Of a stretch of 64,000 nt of DNA, positions 8,627 to 17,242 are shown one piece after another. This stretch comes from Comamonas serinivorans (lineage in GTDB: Bacteria > Pseudomonadota > Gammaproteobacteria > Burkholderiales > Burkholderiaceae_C). The stretch lies in the NCBI RefSeq assembly GCF_002158865.1, contig NZ_CP021455.1, positions 2,728,001 to 2,792,000 on the forward strand. The letters run 5' to 3'. Below the pieces are notes generated by a model. The model did not search any database and was not told where the DNA came from. It saw only the letters and a program-made list of their open reading frames with translations. The first letter of the stretch is position 1. Each line of letters opens with the position of its first letter. The translations under genes were made by a program, and so were the position numbers.

Positions 8627-9820
8627 TCAGGGCTCGGTTGGGTCGTCGCGCCCTTGGGAGGCTGCGGGAGACGATGCCGGCGCAGCCGGATCGGAAAGGT
8701 GTGAAACAGAAGTGGCCGTCCACGTGGACGGACGCTCGACTGGCTGAAGTCCCGGCTCAGGAGCCAGGTCGTGAGGTGGGCTCGTGCGCTCGTTGAACGC
8801 AGCCGAAGGCGCCTGGGCTGCAGGGTTGGGTGTGACGGGCGGGTCAGGCTCGCCGTCCGCCATGGCTTCGGCAGGCGGCTCGGCAAGATCCTCGCAGACC
8901 GGCTCAGCGCTGGATGCAGGGAGCAACGCGGGCTGCTGGCCCTCTGTGCCAGCGTGCCAAGGTTCGGAGGGCACGGTGGCCTCAGGCTGCGGCGGGTGGC
9001 TCGTCGGCTCCGGGTCCGGTGGCGATGCGCCTTGCATCACCGGCGCGGGTTGCACAGGGGTCTGGCTGGCGGCGTCCTCGGCCACCGGCTCGGGCATGTC
9101 CTGCCCGTCCATGGCGAGATTTTGGGGGTGTGAGGGTGCGCCCGCGTCGACGGACGCATCAACGAACGTGACGACGGGTGCCGCATCAACTGCTGCCTCA
9201 CCCGGCAGCGCATCGTCCGGCGCCCCACCGGCGCCCGCGGCCGCTTCGGGAAAGAGCTCTGCCGAAGCTTCGTCGCCCAGCCGGGTCATCACCTTGGCCA
9301 TGACGGCCTCGCTGTGCTCCAGCGTGGGCAGGTCTTCGAGCGAGCCCAGGCCCAGGTCGTCGAGAAAGGCGCGCGTGGTGGCGTACAGCGCCGGCCGACC
9401 CGGCCCTTCCCGGTGTCCGATGACCTCGACCCAGCCCCGGTCTTCCAGCTGCTTGATGACCGTGGTGTTGATGGTGACCCCCCGGATGTCTTCCATGTCG
9501 CCGCGCGTCACGGGCTGGCGGTAGGCGATGATGGCCAGGGTTTCGAGCGCCGCCCGCGAGTACCGCGGCGGCTTTTCGGGGTGCAGGCGATCGAGGTATT
9601 CCCGCATCTGCGGCCGGCTTTGAAAGCGCCAGCCCGACGCCACCTGCACCAGCTCCAGCCCGCGCTGGCTCCACTGCAGCTGCAAGTCTTCGAGCAGGCC
9701 ACGCACCGTGTCGGCGCTCACGGCGTCGCCAAACAGCGTGCGCAGGTCGCGCAGGCTGACGGGCTGCAGGCTGCACAGGAGTGCGGTTTCCAGAATTTGC
9801 TTGGCTGCGATGCTGTTCAT
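8627..9820 (-). CDS. scpB: Chromosome segregation protein ScpB
   Basis: A 397-aa protein whose first 190 residues or so form the paired winged-helix ScpB domain (AAKQILETALLCSLQPVSLRDLRTLF; ALETLAIIAYRQPVTRGDMEDIRGV). ScpB bridges the kleisin ScpA to SMC in chromosome condensation. The second half is a low-complexity, proline- and acid-rich tail unlike the usual 180-200-aa protein and has no recognised domain. I start at the ATG at 9820 (MNSIAAKQIL); the open frame continues 16 codons upstream. scpA is not in this window. The gene is followed by rluB after 6 bp, a pairing also seen in other bacteria. Confidence 0.92.
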   Translation of the reverse strand: MNSIAAKQILETALLCSLQPVSLRDLRTLFGDAVSADTVRGLLEDLQLQWSQRGLELVQVASGWRFQSRPQMREYLDRLHPEKPPRYSRAALETLAIIAYRQPVTRGDMEDIRGVTINTTVIKQLEDRGWVEVIGHREGPGRPALYATTRAFLDDLGLGSLEDLPTLEHSEAVMAKVMTRLGDEASAELFPEAAAGAGGAPDDALPGEAAVDAAPVVTFVDASVDAGAPSHPQNLAMDGQDMPEPVAEDAASQTPVQPAPVMQGASPPDPEPTSHPPQPEATVPSEPWHAGTEGQQPALLPASSAEPVCEDLAEPPAEAMADGEPDPPVTPNPAAQAPSAAFNERTSPPHDLAPEPGLQPVERPSTWTATSVSHLSDPAAPASSPAASQGRDDPTEP

Positions 9821-10026
9821 GCGCAGGAACGATAGGGGTTGGCCGCGGGGAGCGGCGTGCGGCGTCACGTGTGTCGCCCGATGCGGCCGGTGATGACCTT
9901 GGCCTGATGGAGCCCGCTGAAGCTCTCGTGCGCCCGGTTGGCAGGCGCTGCAAGGTGCCCATTGTAATGAGACACCGTGCCGGTGCCAGGTCGAAACGCT
10001 TCAACCTACCTTGCGCGGGCGCAATC

Positions 10027-11043
10027 TCAGGCGCTGGCCAGCCCCAGGGCCTGCAAGGCCGCCTGGATGTCAGCGGGCAACTCGCTCTCCCACGCCAAGG
10101 CCTCGCCCGTGACGGGGTGCGTGAACGCAAGCCGCCAGGCGTGCAGCGCCTGGCGGTTCAAGCCCCAGCGGGCTTGGCCGCCATAGACCGCGTCGCCGAC
10201 CAGCGGATGCCCGAGGTGCGCCATGTGCACGCGGATTTGGTGGGTGCGGCCCGTGCCAAGCTTGGCCTGGACCAGGCACGCCTCGTCGAAGTTGCGCTGC
10301 AGCGCAAACGTGGTGTGGGCCGGCTTGCCCGGCTGACGCACCAGATCGACCACGGCCATGCGCAGGCGATTGCGCGGGTCGCGACCGACTGCGGCGTTGA
10401 CCACGCGCTCGGCCGGTCCGCTCCAGGGTCGGTGCGCCAGGGCTTTGTATTCGCGCCGGACCTCGCGGGCGGCGATGGCGTTCACGAGGGCCTCCATGGT
10501 CTGGCGCGTGCGGGCGACGACCATCAGGCCGCTGGTGTCCTTGTCCAGCCGGTGCACGATGCCCGCGCGCGGCAGGTTGACCGCCTGGGCATCGAGCGCC
10601 AGCAGACCATTGAGCAGCGTGCCCTGCCAGTTGCCGGGGGCCGGGTGCACCACCAAGCCGGCCGGCTTGTTGATGACGCGCAGGTGTTCGTCGGCGTAGA
10701 CCGTGACGAGGTCCATCGCTTCGGGGCGGTAGGCCTGCGACTGGGCCGTGGGCTCCAGGTCCACCTCCAGCAACTCGCCGGGCTTGAGCCGCTGCGCCGG
10801 CTTGCGCAGCGGTTGCAAGGCGTGCGGCAGGCCGATGCGCACCGCGCCGTCGTCGATGCGCTGCTGCAGGTAGGAGCGTGAAAACTCGGGGACCAGCTCG
10901 GCCAGCACCCGGTCCGCACGCTGGCCGACCAGCTCCGGCGTGACGGGCAGGAGCCGCGTCTCGCGTTCACTGCCGGGGGTGTCAGGGGTCTCGGCATCAC
11001 CGTCGGGCAGCAGGCCGTCGGGGGCATTGTCAAACTTCGTCAC
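10027..11043 (-). CDS. rluD: 23S rRNA pseudouridine synthase RluD
   Basis: A 338-aa enzyme of the RluA/RluD family, which modifies helix 69 of 23S rRNA and matters for ribosome assembly. An N-terminal S4 domain (GQRADRVLAELVPEFSRSYLQQRIDDGAV) is followed by the catalytic motif GIVHRLDKDTSGLMVVAR, with Asp near residue 167, and then HQIRVHMAHLGHPLVGDAVYG. The frame is open to 11376, which would run deep into divergent bamD. The GTG at 11043 gives a length close to the E. coli protein (326 aa), but no good Shine-Dalgarno is visible, so the start is uncertain. RluD and BamD are divergent neighbours in E. coli as well. Confidence 0.92.
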   Translation of the reverse strand: MTKFDNAPDGLLPDGDAETPDTPGSERETRLLPVTPELVGQRADRVLAELVPEFSRSYLQQRIDDGAVRIGLPHALQPLRKPAQRLKPGELLEVDLEPTAQSQAYRPEAMDLVTVYADEHLRVINKPAGLVVHPAPGNWQGTLLNGLLALDAQAVNLPRAGIVHRLDKDTSGLMVVARTRQTMEALVNAIAAREVRREYKALAHRPWSGPAERVVNAAVGRDPRNRLRMAVVDLVRQPGKPAHTTFALQRNFDEACLVQAKLGTGRTHQIRVHMAHLGHPLVGDAVYGGQARWGLNRQALHAWRLAFTHPVTGEALAWESELPADIQAALQALGLASA

Positions 11044-11063
11044 CGGAGGAAATGGGGGGTCGA

Positions 11064-11069
11064 TATAAT
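11064..11069 (+). promoter_or_regulatory. Putative -10 element of bamD
   Basis: A perfect TATAAT, 34 bp before the bamD ATG, in the short gap between divergent rluD and bamD. No good -35 hexamer lies 16-18 bp upstream, so the promoter may be weak or activator-assisted. This is read from sequence only. Confidence 0.4.
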
Positions 11070-11102
11070 CAAAAGGCTGTGGATATCTGAGATTGAGTGC
11101 CC

Positions 11103-11909
11103 ATGCGTCAGCCCCAATTATCGGCTTTGTCTGTCCTGTCCCTGACGGCCGTTCTGGCGCTGGCAGGATGCGCCTCCAAACCCGCCGTCGACCAAACCGT
11201 GGGGTGGAGTCCGAACCGCATCTATTCTGAGGCCAAGGACGAAGCCCGCTCCGCCAACTACGACAAGGCGGTGGAGCTGTACGAGCGCCTGGAAGGCCGC
11301 GCCGCCGGCACACCGCTGGCCCAGCAGGCCGAGCTCGAAAAAGCCTACACCCAGTACCGCGGTGGCGACAAGGCATCCGCCATCGCCAGCCTGGACCGCT
11401 TCATCAAGCTGCACCCCGCCAGCCCGGCTGTCGATTACGCCCTCTACCTCAAGGGCATCGTCAACTTCAACGACGACCTGGGGCTGTTTTCCTTCGTCTC
11501 CCGCCAAGATCTGTCCGAGCGCGACCAGCGCGCGGCCAAGGAGTCGTTCGAGGCCTTCAAGGAACTGGCAACGCGTTTCCCCGATTCGCGCTACACGCCC
11601 GATGCCACCGAGCGCATGCGTTACATCATCAACGCCCTGGCGCAGTACGAGGTGCACGTGGCCCGCTACTACTTCTCGCGGGGCGCCTACGTGGCCGCCA
11701 TCAACCGCGCGCAAGTGGCCATCACCGACTACCAGGATGCACCCGCGCTGGAAGAAGCCCTCGAGATCCTGGTCAAGTCCTACGATGCGCTGGGCATGGA
11801 GCAGCTGCGCGACGACACCCGCCGCGTGCTCGAAAAAACCTACCCCAACAGCACCGTGCTGACCAAAGGCATGCAGCGCGACTCGGGCCCATGGTGGAAG
11901 GTCTGGTGA
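11103..11909 (+). CDS. bamD: Outer-membrane assembly lipoprotein BamD
   Basis: A 268-aa lipoprotein of the beta-barrel assembly (BAM) complex at the periplasmic face of the outer membrane. The lipobox ALAGC places the lipidated cysteine at residue 23, followed by TPR-like helices (YSEAKDEARSANYDKAVELYERLEGR, and FPDSRYTPDATERMRYIINALAQYEVHVARYYFSRGAYVAAINR, which is highly conserved in ComL/BamD). Length is normal. A GTG lies two codons upstream (11097); the ATG at 11103 is preferred. It is divergent from rluD, a conserved arrangement. The gene is likely essential. Confidence 0.96.
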   Translation: MRQPQLSALSVLSLTAVLALAGCASKPAVDQTVGWSPNRIYSEAKDEARSANYDKAVELYERLEGRAAGTPLAQQAELEKAYTQYRGGDKASAIASLDRFIKLHPASPAVDYALYLKGIVNFNDDLGLFSFVSRQDLSERDQRAAKESFEAFKELATRFPDSRYTPDATERMRYIINALAQYEVHVARYYFSRGAYVAAINRAQVAITDYQDAPALEEALEILVKSYDALGMEQLRDDTRRVLEKTYPNSTVLTKGMQRDSGPWWKVW

Positions 11910-12093
11910 GCCCCTTGCCGGCCTGAGCGGTGCACCCACTTCGCCCGGCAGGCCCATGATTCGTCTGCTTTTGGTCACGAAGTCTCAGCCCCTGACCCGC
12001 ATCGGACGCGATGGCGCGTGGCAGTTCATAGAATGAGCGTTCGCCAGACTGCGGGGAGCGTTCCTGGCGCCGACGACCAAGGACAGAACAATC

Positions 12094-12891
12094 ATGACAG
12101 AAGGTTATCGACTGACCGCAGCCACCGGTCTGCACAAGGGCGACCGCGAATACCAGCAAGACCAGGTCAGCCTGTTTGCCCATCCACGCAACCATGGCTG
12201 TGTGTTGGGTGTGGTGGCCGACGGCATGGGGGGCCGCACGGGCGGACGCAAGGCCGCCGACCAGGTGCTGTTGACAGCGCGCCAGCTGTTCGAACGCTTT
12301 TCCCCCGCCAGCGACGACGCCTCGAGCCTGCTGCAGCAGATCGCCTCGGAGGCCCACATGGTGATCAAGCTCACGGCTTTGTCGAGTGAGCAGGACCCGC
12401 ATTGCACGCTGGCGGCCTTCGTGATCCTGCCCGGCGGCGAGTGCCATTGGCTGCACGTCGGTGATTCGCGCCTCATGCACTTTCGCAACAAGCGCCTGGT
12501 GCGGCGCACCAGCGACCACTCGTACGTGCAGGCCCTGGTGGACCGCGGCGAGCTGGACGAAGACGAGGCCCGCGTGCACCCGCAAGGCAATGTGCTGCTG
12601 TCGTGCCTGGGCACCGAAGAGGATCCGACGCTGGACAGCCATTTCATCCCCAAGCTCGAGGTGGGCGATGCCTTGCTCGCCTGCACCGACGGCCTGTGGC
12701 ACTACTTCACCGACGAAGAACTGGCCTCGGTCGTGGGCACCTTGTCGCCCCGCGAGGCCAGCGAGCTGCTGGTGAACAAGGCCCGTGAACGCGCGGCCGG
12801 CAGCGGCGACAACCTGTCGTTGGCCATCGTGCGGGTCGAGGTGCTGGAAAACCGCCCCGCCGTGGGCTCGGCGTTTCAAACCCTGCGGTGA
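12094..12891 (+). CDS. PP2C-family serine/threonine phosphatase
   Basis: A 265-aa metal-dependent (PPM/PP2C) phosphatase, Stp/PrpC-like. The metal-binding motifs are in order: D23 in QQDQ, D43 in VADGMGG, the GDSRLMHF strand in mid-protein, ACTDGLW and the C-terminal GDNLSLAIV. No transmembrane segment or sensor domain is seen, so it is probably cytoplasmic and opposes a Hanks-type kinase or acts in signalling. No kinase gene is nearby. It stands alone between bamD and murI, with hairpin repeat copy 3 just downstream. Confidence 0.9.
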   Translation: MTEGYRLTAATGLHKGDREYQQDQVSLFAHPRNHGCVLGVVADGMGGRTGGRKAADQVLLTARQLFERFSPASDDASSLLQQIASEAHMVIKLTALSSEQDPHCTLAAFVILPGGECHWLHVGDSRLMHFRNKRLVRRTSDHSYVQALVDRGELDEDEARVHPQGNVLLSCLGTEEDPTLDSHFIPKLEVGDALLACTDGLWHYFTDEELASVVGTLSPREASELLVNKARERAAGSGDNLSLAIVRVEVLENRPAVGSAFQTLR

Positions 12892-12912
12892 GCCACTCCG
12901 CATAAATTTTTT

Positions 12913-12965
12913 GGAGTATGCAGCACTTGCCGTTGATTAACGAACGGCAACAGCACCATACTGCC
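12913..12965. repeat. GCAGTATG hairpin repeat, copy 3
   Basis: Outer arms GGAGTATG (12913-12920) and CATACTGCC (12957-12965), with one base missing on the left. The inner stem TTGCCGTT (12927-12934) pairs over 8 bp with AACGGCAA (12943-12950). The two internal-loop strands are both CAGCAC. It lies between the phosphatase gene and murI. Confidence 0.85.
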
Positions 12966-13027
12966 TCAAATCTGACCAACCCCTTGCGCATGCGTGAACA
13001 ACCCCAGCACGACCGGGTGTGCCGGCC

Positions 13028-13915
13028 ATGAGTTCAACCGACCTGGGCTCCGCGCCCATTGGGGTGTTTGACAGCGGCATCGGCGGCCTGAGCGTGCTGC
13101 GCGCGCTGCTGCAGCGCCTGCCTCAGGAACGCTTTGTGTACGTCGCCGACACCGGCCACGCGCCGTATGGCGAAAAGTCCATCGCCGCCATCACCGAGCG
13201 CAGCCAGCGCATCACCCACTTCCTGCGCGATGCCTGCGCGTGCAAGGCCCTGGTCATCGCCTGCAACACGGCCACGGCGGTGGCCGCCCACACGCTGCGC
13301 CAAGCCCATGCGGGCTGGCCCATCATCGGCATCGAACCCGCCATCAAACCCGCAGCCGCCCTGACGCGCACCGGCGCCGTGGGCGTGCTGGCCACCCAGG
13401 GCACCTTGTCCAGCCCCAAGTACCGCGAGCTGCGCAGCCGCGTCGTGGCCAGCGTGAACGCCGCAGACGACGCCCCCGCTCTGGCCGTGCACGACGTGGC
13501 CTGCAACGGCCTGGCCAGCGCCATCGAAGCGCTGGTGGATGCAGCCAACGGCCCCGTGGCCGAGCAGCGCGTGCAAGCGCTTTTGCACCAATACCTGGGT
13601 CAGTTGGGCCACTGCGGCGCCGAGCCCGGGCAGGTGGACACCGTGGTGCTGGGATGCACCCACTACCCGCTGATTGCCGACCGCATCCAGGCCCTGTTGC
13701 CACCGCAGGTCACCCTGCTGGACCCCGGTGACCGTGTGGCCCTGCACACCCTGAACGTGCTGCACGCGCTGGGGCAGCTCAGCCCGCGCTCGGCCGTTTC
13801 ATCCGCCCACCAGGCCGTTCACCTGTGGACCAGCGGCGATCCTGACCGCGTGAGCCAGGCCGCCCAGCACTGGATGCACATGGCCCCGCTGCCTGCGCAT
13901 CCGCTGCCCTGCTGA
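13028..13915 (+). CDS. murI: Glutamate racemase
   Basis: A 295-aa cofactor-independent racemase making D-glutamate for peptidoglycan. The motifs are all present: VFDSGIGGLSVLRAL at the N-terminus, YVADTGHAPYGEK, the first catalytic cysteine in VIACNTATA (residue 79) and the second in VVLGCTHYPLI (residue 210). A GTG at 13019 would add three residues (MPA); the ATG at 13028 is preferred. The next gene, a membrane ligase, starts 3 bp after the stop, so the two are probably cotranscribed although functionally unrelated. Confidence 0.96.
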   Translation: MSSTDLGSAPIGVFDSGIGGLSVLRALLQRLPQERFVYVADTGHAPYGEKSIAAITERSQRITHFLRDACACKALVIACNTATAVAAHTLRQAHAGWPIIGIEPAIKPAAALTRTGAVGVLATQGTLSSPKYRELRSRVVASVNAADDAPALAVHDVACNGLASAIEALVDAANGPVAEQRVQALLHQYLGQLGHCGAEPGQVDTVVLGCTHYPLIADRIQALLPPQVTLLDPGDRVALHTLNVLHALGQLSPRSAVSSAHQAVHLWTSGDPDRVSQAAQHWMHMAPLPAHPLPC

Positions 13916-13918
13916 TCG

Positions 13919-15457
13919 ATGTCATTTGTCCCTCCCTCATCGCGGCACCTGGCCGCGTTCCTCGTCGTCACCCTGGCCTTGACCGTGCCCTGGTTGTGGC
14001 CCAAAACCTGGGGCCCCCTGACCAATGCCCTGCCTTGGATGGCGTCGGCGGTGTGCGCCATGGTCGCCCTGGCGATCTCGGGCGCGCTATCTCGGGTCAG
14101 CGCGGTGTCGACGCTGGTCTGGAGCTTGGTGATTGCCGCCGGGCTGAGTGCGCTCATCGCCTGGCTGCAATTGCTTGACCTGGAAGAGGCCTGGCGCCCC
14201 TGGGTGGCCCAGGCCGGCCCCGGCATGGCCTATGGCAATTTGCGCCAGCCCAACCAGCTGGCCAGCCTGTTGGCGCTGGGCCTGTGGGCTGGTGTCTGGC
14301 TGTGGCGAACCACTGCCCCGCGCGCGATCCAACGCCTGCTGTTGGTGGCTTACATGACCTGGGTCACCAGCGCCATGGTGATCAGCGCATCGCGCATCGG
14401 CCTGGTGCACATCGCCGTCTTGTGGGCTGCGTGCCTGGGGTGGTGGCTGCTCAGGGATCGCCTGCAATCCGCCCGCGCCTGGACCCTCCCCTTGCTGGCT
14501 TCGGGCGTTGCCGTGCTGTATGGGCTGTGGCTCGTCGCCGCACCCGCCGTGGAGGAATGGCTCGGCAACGCCTCAGGGCGCGACCTCGTGGATCGCCTCG
14601 CCCAGGGCGAGTCCACCTGCGGCAGCCGCCTCATCCTGTGGCGCAACGTGCTGCACCTGATTGCCCTGAAACCCTGGACAGGCTGGGGCTGGGGCAACCT
14701 CGACTGGGCGCACTACATGACGCTGTACGAGGGGGCGCGCTTTTGCCACATCCTCGACAACGCCCACAACCTGCCCCTGCAACTCGCCGTGGAGCTGGGC
14801 GTGCCGATTGCGGCCCTGCTGTGCGGGCTGGCCGCCTGGCGGGTCTGGCGCGCCCGTCCCTGGCGCGAATCGGCCCCCGAGCGCCGCCTCGCGTGGGGCA
14901 TCCTGCTCGTTGTGGCCGCCCATTCCCTGGTCGAGTACCCGCTTTGGTACGGCCCGTTTCAGCTGGTCAGCCTGTGCGCCCTGGGCATCCTGCTGACGCG
15001 CGATCCAGCCGGGGAAGCCGATCGCCAATGGCTGGGACAGGCGGCCTCGTCTTCACGCACCCACGGCTGGCGCGTTGCCGTGGCCAGCGTGGGCCTGGCC
15101 CTGCTGGCGTATGCCGCGCACGATTACTGGCGCATCGCCCAGCTGTTTCTGGCCACGCCGGACCGGGCGCCCGACTATGCCGACAACACCTTGGCCAAAG
15201 TCAGCGATTCGTGGCTGTTCAAAGGCACCGTGGAGTTCGCCGCTTTGTCGATTCGCGACGTCAATCGCGGCAATGCGGCCGAGATGCTGAGCCTGGCGGA
15301 ACGCACCCTGCACTATTCGCCAGAACCCCGCGTGGTGGAAAAGCTGCTGGACAGCGCCGCATTGCTTGGCCGCACGGATGTGGTCACCCTGCACAGGGCC
15401 CGGTTTCAGGCGGCCTATCCTGAGGACCATGACAACTGGCAAAACGCCAGCCGCTGA
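13919..15457 (+). CDS. PglL/Wzy-type O-oligosaccharyltransferase or O-antigen ligase
   Basis: A 512-aa polytopic inner-membrane protein of the Wzy_C superfamily. Many hydrophobic helices run to about residue 400. The periplasmic-loop hallmarks are RLILWRNVLHLIALKPWTGWGWGN and the histidine motif LDNAHNLPLQLAVELG near 277-292, and HSLVEYPLWYGPFQ near 330-342 is typical of the PglL/Wzy_C_2 branch. Such enzymes move a lipid-linked glycan onto pilin or other proteins (PglL), or onto lipid A (WaaL). The C-terminal, TPR-like soluble portion favours PglL. No pilin or glycan-synthesis gene is adjacent. The ATG immediately follows murI; an intrinsic terminator follows. Confidence 0.82.
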   Translation: MSFVPPSSRHLAAFLVVTLALTVPWLWPKTWGPLTNALPWMASAVCAMVALAISGALSRVSAVSTLVWSLVIAAGLSALIAWLQLLDLEEAWRPWVAQAGPGMAYGNLRQPNQLASLLALGLWAGVWLWRTTAPRAIQRLLLVAYMTWVTSAMVISASRIGLVHIAVLWAACLGWWLLRDRLQSARAWTLPLLASGVAVLYGLWLVAAPAVEEWLGNASGRDLVDRLAQGESTCGSRLILWRNVLHLIALKPWTGWGWGNLDWAHYMTLYEGARFCHILDNAHNLPLQLAVELGVPIAALLCGLAAWRVWRARPWRESAPERRLAWGILLVVAAHSLVEYPLWYGPFQLVSLCALGILLTRDPAGEADRQWLGQAASSSRTHGWRVAVASVGLALLAYAAHDYWRIAQLFLATPDRAPDYADNTLAKVSDSWLFKGTVEFAALSIRDVNRGNAAEMLSLAERTLHYSPEPRVVEKLLDSAALLGRTDVVTLHRARFQAAYPEDHDNWQNASR

Positions 15458-15508
15458 CTTCACGCCGTTTTCAGCGGCTCAATCCAGCCCCTCAAGATGT
15501 CGCCCAAC

Positions 15509-15539
15509 AAAAAGCCCCGCCAATGAAGCGGGGCTTTTT
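15509..15539. terminator. Bidirectional intrinsic terminator
   Basis: AAAAAGCCCCGC (15509-15520) and GCGGGGCTTTTT (15528-15539) form a perfect 12-bp stem with a 7-nt loop and U-runs on both strands. It sits between the convergent ligase and H-NS family genes and can serve both. Confidence 0.92.
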
Positions 15540-15560
15540 GCGGCGGGATGCCACTTCGAC

Positions 15561-15851
15561 TCAGGCAATCAAAAACTGATCGCGGTCCTTGTCGGCAATC
15601 CATTTCGGCGCCTTGCCACGGCCGGTCCAGGTTTCACCGGTGGCCGGATTGCGATATTTGGGCGCCACTTTGGCACCGCTGCTCTTGCTCGAACGTTTAC
15701 CCGACGAAAACACATCGTCGGCGGTCAGGTCAAACTGTGCCACCAGGGCCCGCACCTGAGCAATCGCGTCCTTCAGCTCCGTTTCGCGCGCTTCGCGAAT
15801 CTTGGCTTCCAATTCCTCACGCTGCTTCAGCAATTCCTGGTAGTTGCTCAT
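15561..15851 (-). CDS. H-NS histone-family nucleoid protein
   Basis: A 96-aa small DNA-binding protein. An N-terminal coiled coil (YQELLKQREELEAKIREARETELKDAIAQVRALV) for oligomerisation is joined by a basic linker to the C-terminal H-NS domain, YRNPATGETWTGRGKAPKWI, which carries the AT-hook-like core. Proteins of this short Burkholderiales type silence AT-rich or foreign DNA. I choose MSNYQELL at 15851; the ATG two codons upstream (15857) is an alternative. A TATAAT element lies 33 bp upstream, and the gene is divergent from nothing close, so it is probably monocistronic. Confidence 0.92.
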   Translation of the reverse strand: MSNYQELLKQREELEAKIREARETELKDAIAQVRALVAQFDLTADDVFSSGKRSSKSSGAKVAPKYRNPATGETWTGRGKAPKWIADKDRDQFLIA

Positions 15852-15883
15852 GGTCATTCATCCCAAAAAGTCGGTATGGCGCG

Positions 15884-15889
15884 ATTATA
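15884..15889 (-). promoter_or_regulatory. Putative -10 element of the H-NS family gene
   Basis: Reading on the minus strand, a perfect TATAAT lies 33 bp before the start codon. A TTGAAA hexamer sits 19 bp further upstream, slightly longer than the ideal spacing, within the 3' end of the CNNM-type gene. Confidence 0.5.
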
Positions 15890-15897
15890 CGGATTTT

Positions 15898-17208
15898 TCA
15901 AACGTCATTTTCAATCGGCAATGCAAGCGAATGTGCAATGACTTTATCAATCCTTCGACCATCCAAATCAACGACCTCGAACCGCCAGGGCCCGCACTCG
16001 ATGCTTTCACCCAGCGCCGGCAAGCGGCCTGAAATGGACATGAGCAAACCTGCCAAAGTGTTGTAACGCCCTTTATCCTGATCGGGCAATTCCTTGATGT
16101 CCAAGCGGCTCTTCAATTCACTGACCGGCATCATGCCATCCAGCAGCCAGCTGCCGTCTTCACGCACGACCGCCCAGGCATCGATGGATGCACTGGGTTG
16201 CAGCTCGCCCGTGATGGCTTCCAGCAAATCCCTCGGCGTCACCAGACCTTGGACGACGCCATATTCATCCACCACAAACACCATGCGCGCCGATTTGGCA
16301 CGCAAATGCTCCAGCAACTCCATGCCCGACAGGGTTTCGGGCACGAAAATCGCGGCCTGCGCGTGTTGGCTCAAGGTGTCGTGGCAATCACGACCCAGGG
16401 CCAGCAGTTGCGCCAATGCAATCGTGCCATTCACCTCGTCCAGGTTTTCGCGGCACACGGGGTACCACGAATGCACATGGACATTGGCCTGGACCGAGAC
16501 CTTCTCCAAGGCCTGAGAAACCGTGAGGGTTTCATCCAGCCATTCGATGTCGCCGCGGGGCACCATGAGCGAGGTCAGCGCGCGGTCATCGAGGTGAAAC
16601 ACGTTGCGCACCATCTGGTGCTCGCTTTCCTCGATCAGGCCCGCATCCACCCCCTCTTCCAGGCTGGCGGCGATTTCCTCTTCGGTGACGGCGCGCTGTG
16701 ATTGGTTATTGATGCGCAGCAGTTTCAAAATCGCCGTGGTGCTCAGCGACAGCAACCAGACAAACGGCTTGGCAACCGTGGCCAAACCCGCCATGGGCGG
16801 CGCAACCACCCGCGCCACCTGCTCGGGAAACAGCTGCCCGATGCGCTTGGGCACCAGTTCGCCAAAAATGATGGTGGTGAAGGTGATCGCCGCAACCACC
16901 AGCGCCGTGGCCAAAATGCCGGCCGGCTTATCGGCCATGCCCAGGTTTTGCAACCAGGCGGCCACGGGCGCACTGAAGGCCGCCTCACCCACGATGCCGT
17001 TCAAAATGCCGATGGAGGTGATGCCCACCTGCACCGTCGACAAAAACCGGGTGGGTGATTCAAGCAACTTCAGCGCCGAGGTCGCCCCTTTGTCTCCTGC
17101 TTCGCTGAGGGCGGCCAACCGGGCTTTGCGCGACGATGCCAGCGCCAGCTCCGACATGGCAAACACGCCATTGAGCAATGTGAGAAAAACAATCAGCAGG
17201 AGATTCAT
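15898..17208 (-). CDS. CNNM/CorC-type membrane protein (DUF21, CBS pair, CorC domain)
   Basis: A 436-aa hemolysin-family (UPF0053) protein. The DUF21 transmembrane domain occupies about residues 1-190 (MNLLLIVFLTLLNGVFAMSELALASS, FGELVPKRIGQLFPE), then a CBS pair (LTSLMVPRGDIEWLD; ARMVFVVDEYGVVQGLVTPRDLLEAITGE) and the C-terminal CorC_HlyC domain (GRLPALGESIECGPWRFEVVDLDGRRIDKV). Members are linked to magnesium or cobalt efflux; the old hemolysin name is historical. The open frame runs upstream to 17589, across divergent apaH, but the ATG at 17208 gives the correct hydrophobic N-terminus. It is divergent from apaH with a 34-bp gap. Confidence 0.92.
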   Translation of the reverse strand: MNLLLIVFLTLLNGVFAMSELALASSRKARLAALSEAGDKGATSALKLLESPTRFLSTVQVGITSIGILNGIVGEAAFSAPVAAWLQNLGMADKPAGILATALVVAAITFTTIIFGELVPKRIGQLFPEQVARVVAPPMAGLATVAKPFVWLLSLSTTAILKLLRINNQSQRAVTEEEIAASLEEGVDAGLIEESEHQMVRNVFHLDDRALTSLMVPRGDIEWLDETLTVSQALEKVSVQANVHVHSWYPVCRENLDEVNGTIALAQLLALGRDCHDTLSQHAQAAIFVPETLSGMELLEHLRAKSARMVFVVDEYGVVQGLVTPRDLLEAITGELQPSASIDAWAVVREDGSWLLDGMMPVSELKSRLDIKELPDQDKGRYNTLAGLLMSISGRLPALGESIECGPWRFEVVDLDGRRIDKVIAHSLALPIENDV

Positions 17209-17242
17209 GCAAAGCCGGCGCGAGCCGGTGGAAAATGACGAC

